Shown: positions 56,599-64,000 of the stretch, in pieces
Layout: every line of letters begins with the position of its first letter
Position numbering within the stretch: position 1 is the first letter of the stretch
Origin: Neisseria sicca
GTDB taxonomy: Bacteria > Pseudomonadota > Gammaproteobacteria > Burkholderiales > Neisseriaceae
Direction: 5' to 3'
NCBI RefSeq assembly: GCF_003044565.1
Contig: NZ_POXG01000006.1
Location: 1-64,000 of the forward strand
Length of the DNA: 64,000 nucleotides
Notes under the pieces: generated by a model
What the model was told of the DNA's origin: nothing
Databases searched by the model: none
Seen by the model: only the letters and a program-made list of their open reading frames with translations
Translations under genes and position numbers: made by a program

Positions 56599-58434
56599 AT
56601 GAACCCCACTCCTATCCACCCCAAGCTCGCCGAAATCACCGAGCGCATCATCGAGCGCAGCCGTCCGACCCGCGAAAAATATCTGGCGAAAATCCGCAGC
56701 GCCAAACAAATGGGACGGCTGGAGCGCAACCAGCTCGGTTGCAGCAACTTGGCGCACGGTTACGCCGCCATGCCCAAAAGCATCAAAATCGAAATGCTCC
56801 AGGACACCGTTCCCAACTTAGGCATCATCACCGCCTACAACGACATGGTTTCCGCACACCAGCCGTTTAAAGACTTCCCCGACCAAATTAAAGACGAAGC
56901 GCAGAAAAACGGCGCAACCGCGCAAGTTGCCGGCGGCACGCCCGCCATGTGCGACGGCATCACGCAAGGCTATGCCGGTATGGAATTGTCGCTGTTCTCC
57001 CGAGATGTGATTGCCATGAGCACCGCCGTCGGCTTGTCGCACCAAATGTTCGACGGCAGCCTGTTTATGGGCGTGTGCGACAAAATCGTACCGGGTTTGA
57101 TGATAGGCGCGCTTTCGTTCGGTCATATTCCCGGCATCTTCGTCCCCGCAGGCCCGATGTCCAGCGGTATCGGCAATAAAGAAAAAGCCCGCACCCGCCA
57201 ACTTTTCGCCGAAGGCAAAGTTGGCCGCGACGCATTGCTCGAAAGCGAAATGGGTTCCTACCACAGCCCCGGCACCTGCACTTTCTACGGTACGGCAAAT
57301 TCCAACCAAATGATGATGGAAATGATGGGCGTACACCTGCCCGCCGCCGCCTTCGTCCATCCTTATACCGATTTGCGCGAAGCCCTGACCCGCTACGCTG
57401 CCGGACACCTCGCTCGCGGCATCAAAAACGGCACCATCAAACCTTTGGGCGAAATGTTGACCGAAAAATCCTTCATCAACGCCCTGATTGGTCTGATGGC
57501 GACCGGCGGTTCGACCAACCACACCATGCACCTCGTTGCTATGGCGCGCGCCGCAGGCGTGATTTTGAACTGGGACGACTTCGACGAAATTTCTTCTATC
57601 ATCCCATTGCTGATCCGCGTGTACCCCAACGGCAAGGCTGACGTGAACCACTTTACCGCAGCGGGCGGCCTGCCTTTCGTTATCCGCGAATTGCTGGACG
57701 CAGGCCTGTTGCACGACGATGTCGATACCGTCGTCGGACACGGTATGCGCCACTACACCAAAGAGCCTTTCCTCATCGACGGCAAACTCGAATGGCGCGA
57801 AGCCCCCGAAACCAGCGGCAACGACGACATCCTGCGCAAAGCCGACAACCCGTTCTCCCCAGACGGCGGTCTGCGCCTGATGAAAGGCAACATCGGACGC
57901 GGCGTGATTAAAGTGTCCGCCGTGCGCGAAGGTTGCCGCATCATCGAAGCGCCCGCCATCGTGTTCAACGACCAACGCGAAGTGTTGGCTGCGTTTGAGC
58001 GCGGCGAGTTGGAACGCGATTTTGTCTGCGTTGTCCGCTACCAAGGCCCGCGCGCCAACGGTATGCCCGAGTTGCACAAATTGACCCCGCCTTTGGGCAT
58101 CCTGCAAGACCGCGGCTTTAAAGTGGCGCTGCTGACCGATGGCCGTATGTCCGGCGCGTCCGGCAAAGTGCCCGCGTCCATTCACATGACGCCCGAAGCC
58201 CTGATGGGCGGCAACATCGCCAAAATCCGTACCGGCGACCTGATCCGCTTCGACTCCGTTACCGGTGAACTCAACGTCCTGATTAACGAAGCCGAATGGA
58301 ACGCCCGCGAAGTCGAGCGCATCGACTTGAGTGCGAACCAACAAGGTTGCGGCCGCGAACTCTTCGCCAACTTCCGCAGCATGACCAGCAGCGCAGAAAC
58401 CGGCGCCATGAGCTTCGGCGGCGAATTTGCCTGA
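56599..58434 (+). CDS. edd: Phosphogluconate dehydratase
   Basis: It dehydrates 6-phosphogluconate to KDPG, the first committed Entner-Doudoroff step. The 611-residue IlvD/Edd-family Fe-S enzyme has cluster-binding cysteines in [12 protein letters not shown]-type and [22 protein letters not shown] regions and the conserved [20 protein letters not shown]. It ends with [23 protein letters not shown] gives a good ribosome binding site. A HexR-type operator sits at its promoter. eda follows about 210 bases later with a DUS pair in between. Confidence 0.97.
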   Translation: MNPTPIHPKLAEITERIIERSRPTREKYLAKIRSAKQMGRLERNQLGCSNLAHGYAAMPKSIKIEMLQDTVPNLGIITAYNDMVSAHQPFKDFPDQIKDEAQKNGATAQVAGGTPAMCDGITQGYAGMELSLFSRDVIAMSTAVGLSHQMFDGSLFMGVCDKIVPGLMIGALSFGHIPGIFVPAGPMSSGIGNKEKARTRQLFAEGKVGRDALLESEMGSYHSPGTCTFYGTANSNQMMMEMMGVHLPAAAFVHPYTDLREALTRYAAGHLARGIKNGTIKPLGEMLTEKSFINALIGLMATGGSTNHTMHLVAMARAAGVILNWDDFDEISSIIPLLIRVYPNGKADVNHFTAAGGLPFVIRELLDAGLLHDDVDTVVGHGMRHYTKEPFLIDGKLEWREAPETSGNDDILRKADNPFSPDGGLRLMKGNIGRGVIKVSAVREGCRIIEAPAIVFNDQREVLAAFERGELERDFVCVVRYQGPRANGMPELHKLTPPLGILQDRGFKVALLTDGRMSGASGKVPASIHMTPEALMGGNIAKIRTGDLIRFDSVTGELNVLINEAEWNAREVERIDLSANQQGCGRELFANFRSMTSSAETGAMSFGGEFA

Positions 58435-58439
58435 TGCAC

Positions 58440-58480
58440 GTTTCAGACGACCTTTTCAAACGGAAGGTCGTCTGAAAAAT
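58440..58480. repeat. DUS pair between edd and eda
   Basis: A reverse DUS (58441-58453) and a forward DUS (58465-58477) form a hairpin-capable pair with a T-rich interior. It could partly separate edd and eda expression. The remaining bases up to 58647 hold another DUS near 58568 and no gene. Confidence 0.6.
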
Positions 58481-58647
58481 TATTGGAGCCGTTTAAAATA
58501 GATGCAGACGTAGCGTGGGCTTTGCCCGCGAACAAAACCCAAGCAACATCAGAATGTTTTACCCCAAAGGTCGTCTGAAAACTTAACCCCCCCCATCCCG
58601 TTTGACCTCAACAAAAACGACAACCCCATTCCACCTGGAGAACCGAA

Positions 58648-59286
58648 ATGTCCAAACTGACCCCCCGCGAAATCCTGAGCGCAGGCGCAGTTGTGCCTGT
58701 GATGGCGATTGACGACTTAAGCACTGCCGTCGATTTGTCCCACGCCCTCGTCGAAGGCGGCATCCCCACCCTCGAAATCACCCTGCGCACCCCCGTCGGC
58801 CTCGACGCCATCCGCCTGATTGTCAAAGAAGTGCCCAACGCCATCGTCGGCGCGGGTACGGTTACCAACCCCGAACAACTCAAAGCCGTCGAAGACGCAG
58901 GTGCGGTTTTCGCCATCAGCCCGGGCCTGCACGAATCCCTCGCCAAAGCCAGCCACAACAGCGGCATCCCACTGATTCCCGGTGTAGCCACTCCGGGCGA
59001 AGTCCAACTGGCTTTGGAACACGGTATCGACACCCTCAAACTCTTCCCCGCCGAAGTCGTCGGCGGCAAAGCCATGCTCAAGGCCCTCTACGGCCCTTAT
59101 GCCGACGTACGCTTCTGTCCGACCGGCGGCATTAGCCTCGCCACCGCCCCCGATTACTTGGCACTGCCCAATGTCTTGTGCGTCGGCGGCTCATGGCTGA
59201 CACCGAAAGAAGCCGTGAAAAACAAAGACTGGGACACCATCACCCGCCTCGCCAAAGAAGCGGCGGCGTTGAAACCCAAAGCCTGA
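58648..59286 (+). CDS. eda: KDPG/KHG aldolase
   Basis: It cleaves 2-keto-3-deoxy-6-phosphogluconate to pyruvate and glyceraldehyde-3-phosphate. The 212-residue class I aldolase has [23 protein letters not shown], and the Schiff-base lysine in [12 protein letters not shown] (near 133), then [23 protein letters not shown] precedes the ATG. Together with edd it completes the ED route, and one of its products serves dxs and lower glycolysis. Confidence 0.96.
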   Translation: MSKLTPREILSAGAVVPVMAIDDLSTAVDLSHALVEGGIPTLEITLRTPVGLDAIRLIVKEVPNAIVGAGTVTNPEQLKAVEDAGAVFAISPGLHESLAKASHNSGIPLIPGVATPGEVQLALEHGIDTLKLFPAEVVGGKAMLKALYGPYADVRFCPTGGISLATAPDYLALPNVLCVGGSWLTPKEAVKNKDWDTITRLAKEAAALKPKA

Positions 59287-59349
59287 TGCTTCAAGAACTC
59301 AGTCATATTTAGAAGCCATCTTGTCTGACTGTTAGGGTTATACAAGCAA

Positions 59350-59398
59350 TACAAAGGTCGTCTGAAAATCTGATTTTGGATTTTCAGACGACCTTTTG
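59350..59398. terminator. DUS inverted-pair terminator after eda
   Basis: AAAGGTCGTCTGAAAATC and GATTTTCAGACGACCTTT-like arms with a short loop; TTTT follows. Confidence 0.87.
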
Positions 59399-59411
59399 CC
59401 ATGTGTCCAAA

Positions 59412-59567
59412 TATAGTGGATTAACAAAAATCAGGACAAGGCGACAAAGCCGCAGACAGTACAGATAGTACGGAACCGATTCACTTGGTGCTTCAGCACC
59501 TTAGAGAATCGTTCTCTTTGAGCGAAGGCGAGGCAACGCCGTACTGGTTTAAAGTTAATCCACTATA
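59412..59567 (+). mobile_element. Correia element, full-length 156 bp form
   Basis: TATAGTGGATTAACAAAAATC on the left and GTTAATCCACTATA on the right, with the long core including CTTAGAGAATCGTTCTCTTTGAG-type dyad. Its left end is the variant (AACAAAAATC) also seen at the right end of 51652-51807. Confidence 0.94.
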
Positions 59568-59693
59568 AAAAATGCCATGCCGCGATTCCGTTATTTAATC
59601 CGCTGTAATTTCCATCGCGTTGGATGAAGACAAGGCAACGCCGCAGGCTTAAAGCCGACTGGCGATATTTTCTGCCTTAGTCTGTCATACTAA

Positions 59694-59740
59694 AGAGGTC
59701 GTCTGAAAAACTCTGCTTCGGATTTTCAGACGACCTCTTC
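59694..59740. terminator. DUS inverted-pair terminator after cysN
   Basis: GAGGTCGTCTGAAAAA and TTTTCAGACGACCTC form a stem 20 bases beyond the cysN stop (leftward). Confidence 0.86.
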
Positions 59741-59759
59741 AATTCAAGATGCCTCTGTT

Positions 59760-61070
59760 TCAAATTTCAAAACTGTCCGCTTGGTCAGCCTTGCGTATCA
59801 TGCCTGCGGCGACGGTGTGGTTGGTGGCTTCGTCTATCAGGATGAACGCGCCGAGGGCGTGGTTTTCTTCGTAGGGCGCGGCGGCGATCGGCTGCTGGGT
59901 TTTGAGACTGACGCTGCCGATGTCGTTGAGTTTGAGCGTGTCGGCGGATTCGACGCGGCTGAGGGTGTTCACGTCCCAAACGTAGGAAATCGCGCTGATT
60001 TTGACGGGGGTGGTTTGGGTGGTGTGTTTCAGCAGGTATTTGCGGCGCAGGTTGAGCGGGATGTCGTCGAACCAGCACAGCGCGGCTTGGAACTGCTGTT
60101 CGGGCGCGACGGGGCTGTCGGCGGCGGCGATGCTGTTGCCGCGCGAGATGTCGAGATCGTTGTCGAGCGTGACGGTCAGCACTTCGCCCGCTTCGGCGGA
60201 TTCGGTTTTGCCGTTGGGATTATAAATTTCGGCGATTTTGGCGGTGTGTCCGCTAGGCAGGACTTTGATTTCGTCGCCGGTTTTCAGACGGCCTGCTTCC
60301 AGTCTGCCTTGATAGCCGCGGAAGTCGTCGCTGCTGCTGCCGTCTTGCCGTGCGACGCGCTGTACGGGGAAATGGGCGGCTTGGTCGGCGGCGTTTTGGC
60401 GGTTGACAGGCAGGCTTTCGAGCAGGGGCAAAAGCGGCAAACCTTGATACCACGGGGTTTGGCTGCTGGCGTTGACGATGTTGTCGCCTTTTAACGCGCT
60501 GATGGGCAGGAAGTGGATTTGGGCTTGGAGGCCGATTTGTTCCGCCAGCTTGCGGTAGGCTGCGGTGATGACCTGATATTTGGTTTCATCGAAGTCGAGC
60601 AGGTCGAGTTTGTTGACGGCGACGATGATGTTGGGGCAGCCTAAGAGTTTCAGAATCGCGCTGTGGCGTTTGGTCTGAGGCAGAAGGACGGGTTCGCTGC
60701 CGGAAAAATCGACGCGCGTTGCGTCTATCAGGACGATGGCGGCATCGGCGGTCGATGCGCCCGTTACCATGTTGCGGGTGTATTGTTCGTGTCCGGGCGT
60801 GTCGGCGATGATGAATTTGCGCTTGGGCGTGGCGAAATAGCGGTAGGCGACGTCGATGGTGATGCCTTGTTCGCGCTCGGCGGCAAGTCCGTCGGTAAGG
60901 CTGGCGAAGTCGGGTGTTTCGCCGTTTTCAGCAGCGCGGTTGAGTTTGTCGAGCTGGTCGGTCAGCAGGGTTTTGCTGTCGTAGAGCAGGCGGCCGATGA
61001 GGGTGGATTTGCCGTCGTCGACGCTGCCGGCGGTGATGAAGCGCAAAAGTGGGGCGGTGGTTGCGGTCAT
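59760..61070 (-). CDS. cysN: Sulfate adenylyltransferase GTPase subunit CysN
   Basis: The 436-residue EF-Tu-like GTPase drives sulfate activation to APS together with the catalytic subunit CysD. It has the P-loop GSVDDGKST (about 15-23), the switch region AEREQGITIDVAYRYF, DTPGHEQYTRNM and NKLDLLD, then beta-barrel domains. The start at 61070 (MTATTAPLLRFIT) removes a 60-residue untypical extension. The upstream flank is the divergent pyrG, so the usual upstream cysD is absent here. It is a little shorter than E. coli CysN (475), and there is no CysC fusion. Confidence 0.9.
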   Translation of the reverse strand: MTATTAPLLRFITAGSVDDGKSTLIGRLLYDSKTLLTDQLDKLNRAAENGETPDFASLTDGLAAEREQGITIDVAYRYFATPKRKFIIADTPGHEQYTRNMVTGASTADAAIVLIDATRVDFSGSEPVLLPQTKRHSAILKLLGCPNIIVAVNKLDLLDFDETKYQVITAAYRKLAEQIGLQAQIHFLPISALKGDNIVNASSQTPWYQGLPLLPLLESLPVNRQNAADQAAHFPVQRVARQDGSSSDDFRGYQGRLEAGRLKTGDEIKVLPSGHTAKIAEIYNPNGKTESAEAGEVLTVTLDNDLDISRGNSIAAADSPVAPEQQFQAALCWFDDIPLNLRRKYLLKHTTQTTPVKISAISYVWDVNTLSRVESADTLKLNDIGSVSLKTQQPIAAAPYEENHALGAFILIDEATNHTVAAGMIRKADQADSFEI

Positions 61071-61232
61071 GGTTCTTTCCTTAATTCTCGGATTGCACGT
61101 TACTTTAATGAGGTCGTCTGAAAATGGGAAAGAACGCTTGGTTTTAAAAAAAGATGATTTCGTTATATTCGGGCGTTTTCTTTCAGACGAGGTCGGCTTC
61201 CCGCGTTTGCCAGAAAACCCGCTTAAAGGTAA

Positions 61233-62897
<1,665 letters not shown>

Positions 62898-62925
62898 TGC
62901 TCGGCAAAAGGTCGTCTGAAAATAG

Positions 62926-62955
62926 AAAAAGCACTTCGATTGAGGTGCTTTTTTG
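62926..62955 (+). terminator. Intrinsic terminator of pyrG
   Basis: AAAAAGCAC and GTGCTTTTT arms enclose TTCGATTGAG and are followed by a T run. Confidence 0.9.
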
Positions 62956-63023
62956 TGTTTGCATGGTGATGGTGAAGAGAAGCAGGGTATCAGTCGCCTT
63001 TTCAGACGACCTATAAGGAATGT

Positions 63024-63941
63024 TCAGTCTTCTACTTGCTCAGGTTTCCAACCGGGTTCCGGTTTCCAATCGGGCGGAAGCGGTGCGCCTGCGGGCTGTT
63101 TGTAGCGGTTGTACATAAACAGATATTGGGTTGGGAAGCGGCGTATCCAGTATTCGGTGTTTTCATTGATAATTTGCGCGTCGTGTTGTTTGTCGCCGTT
63201 CAGCTCGCCGCGCATAGGCTCGATGTGCAGCGCAAACCCTCTGCCGTTCGGCAAACGCTCGCCGCAGAAAAACAGCGCCTTCACGCCCTTGACTTGCGCC
63301 AGTTTGCCCGCCAGCGTCATGGTGTAGGCGTATTTCCCGAAAAAAGGTACCCATACGCCGTCGCCGCCTTCTTCAGGGGAGGGTGCATGGTCGGGCAGGA
63401 CAATCGTCGCTTCGCCGGAGCGTAAAGCCTTAATGACTTGTTTGACCCCTTGAATATTGGTGGGGGCGGTTTTCCCTTTGCCGCGAACGCGCCCTGCCTG
63501 CATGACGGAATCCAAGGCTTTGATTTTAGGCGGTTTGTACATGGCGGTCAGCGGAAACGGCAGCTGCTGGCTGATATAGCGTCCGGCGAGGTCGTAGCTG
63601 CCGATGTGCGGGGTAATAAACAACAGTCCTTCTCCGGCGTCCAAAGCCGATTGGACATGTTCCCAACCGTGCACTTCTTTAAACAGCGTTTCAATGCTTT
63701 CAGGTCGTCTGAAAAAGGCGACGGGCAATTCCAGCCCGCCTTTCGCCGTTTCGCGGAAAACGGCTTTGACCGACGAAGGCTCGGGATTCAATCCGGCAAG
63801 CCGCATATTGTCGAACACACGCTGCCGGTCGCTTTTGAGCAGATGATAGCCCAAACCGCCCGCCGCATTCCCCAGCGCGTGTAAAAGCGGCAAAGGCAGC
63901 GCCGCAAAGCATTTAAACAAAAAAGTGAGCAGGATTTGCAT
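63024..63941 (-). CDS. LpxL/HtrB-type lipid A acyltransferase
   Basis: This 305-residue inner-membrane acyltransferase has an N-terminal membrane anchor and the catalytic HxxxxD motif HIGSYDLAG (near 111). It also has VIKALRSGEATIVLPDHAPSPEEGGDGVWVPFFG in the middle and YLFMYNRYK near the end, matching LpxL/LpxM. Neisseria has two such enzymes that add secondary acyl chains to lipid A; which of the two this is cannot be settled from sequence alone. A DUS-encoded segment lies near residue 79 (RRPESI). Confidence 0.88.
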   Translation of the reverse strand: MQILLTFLFKCFAALPLPLLHALGNAAGGLGYHLLKSDRQRVFDNMRLAGLNPEPSSVKAVFRETAKGGLELPVAFFRRPESIETLFKEVHGWEHVQSALDAGEGLLFITPHIGSYDLAGRYISQQLPFPLTAMYKPPKIKALDSVMQAGRVRGKGKTAPTNIQGVKQVIKALRSGEATIVLPDHAPSPEEGGDGVWVPFFGKYAYTMTLAGKLAQVKGVKALFFCGERLPNGRGFALHIEPMRGELNGDKQHDAQIINENTEYWIRRFPTQYLFMYNRYKQPAGAPLPPDWKPEPGWKPEQVED

Positions 63942-63975
63942 AATATAGTGACGAGATGGAACGGGAGGATTGTAA

Positions 63976-64000
63976 ATGAAAACGGCAGGTCTGGATATTG
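63976..64000 (+). CDS. 5' end of a gene cut by the window edge
   Basis: GGGAGGATTGTAA precedes ATG with ideal spacing. Only MKTAGLDI is visible. It is divergent from the acyltransferase gene. I cannot identify it. Confidence 0.6.

Larger units (their letters stand above)
59287..59759. other. Repeat-rich intergenic region eda/cysN
   Basis: About 470 bases between convergent genes: a DUS-pair terminator (59352-59397), a full CREE (59412-59567), a possibly decayed CREE fragment (59594-59652, ATTTAATCCGCTGTA then GACAAGGCAACGCCG), and a second DUS-pair terminator (59695-59739). No coding sequence is visible. Confidence 0.7.

Noticed and set aside
56818-58344. Long open frame (about 508 codons) antisense to edd
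   Set aside because: Edd is complete with all motifs on the other strand. The antisense product has the same Val/Gly/His-rich shadow composition.
59594-59652. Another decayed Correia element
   Set aside because: Only the ATTTAATCCGCTGTA end and a short body match are visible and their order is not that of a whole element, so I do not list it as a separate element.

Overview
This window is a chromosomal segment of a commensal Neisseria. The main evidence is a very dense scatter of the 12-base uptake word AGGTCGTCTGAA and its complement. As I recall, this is the DNA-uptake-sequence (DUS) dialect of the N. mucosa / N. sicca / N. macacae group. It is often present as inverted pairs that double as transcription terminators. 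A few copies carry the AGGCCGTCTGAA dialect instead. Seven well-preserved Correia repeat enclosed elements (CREE, also called NEMIS), with TATAGTGGATTAA-type ends, point the same way, as do a lipid-modified azurin with an Ala/Pro/Glu-rich H.8-type segment, a PglL-type O-oligosaccharyltransferase and an intact Entner-Doudoroff cluster. No phage, insertion-sequence transposase, CRISPR array or rRNA operon is visible.

Layout. 0.5-2.6 kb: holB, pilZ and a TatD-family nuclease. 3-5.8 kb: a TauE/UreH-like membrane protein converging on dxs. 6-9.1 kb: gmk, rpoZ and spoT/rsh. 9.2-10.4 kb: CREE, rpsU and a GatB/YqeY gene. 10.5-12.4 kb: a leftward overlapping operon of an orphan protein, ccoS and an LplT-like MFS carrier. 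12.9-16.9 kb: ackA, a Tli4-like lipoprotein, an RluF-like pseudouridine synthase and a methyltransferase-like membrane protein. 17-20 kb: divergent alcohol and aldehyde dehydrogenases. 20.3-25.4 kb: TSUP permease, pssA, secA and dciA. 25.7-28.9 kb: lipid-modified azurin, a hemerythrin-like protein, a hypothetical protein and dapE. 29-34.3 kb: small lipoproteins, an Ada/Ogt repair protein, argF, an RNA methyltransferase and a gene whose 3' end was rewritten by a CREE. 34.4-38.2 kb: serS, dcd, a MORN-like protein and rdgC. 38.3-40.1 kb: tRNA-Glu followed by an AT-rich pair of orphan genes, one resembling an immunity protein. 40.2-49.8 kb: an NlpD-like protein, DUF2069-pglL, a Bcr/CflA carrier, an amino-acid-binding lipoprotein, a candidate small RNA, metZ and small membrane proteins. 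49.9-59.3 kb: pgi, hexR, glk, pgl and zwf leftward, edd and eda rightward. 59.8-64 kb: an isolated cysN, pyrG and an LpxL-type acyltransferase.

The most coherent functional unit is the glucose module. glk, pgi, zwf, pgl, edd and eda together encode glucose phosphorylation, interconversion with fructose-6-phosphate, and the Entner-Doudoroff route to pyruvate and glyceraldehyde-3-phosphate. The RpiR-type regulator HexR is encoded in the same leftward group. Two palindromes in the zwf/edd divergent region match the HexR operator shape, one overlapping the likely promoter on each side.

I did not find a convincing undescribed multi-gene system. The best leads are: a CREE insertion whose pre-insertion reading frame can be rebuilt exactly; a candidate sRNA at about 47.0 kb; the two HexR sites; DUS copies that supply stop codons and recurrent peptides in proteins; orphan immunity-like genes beside tRNA-Glu; and a cysN without an adjacent cysD. 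Coordinates come from reading the sequence by eye. Family names come from motif recognition, not database searches.
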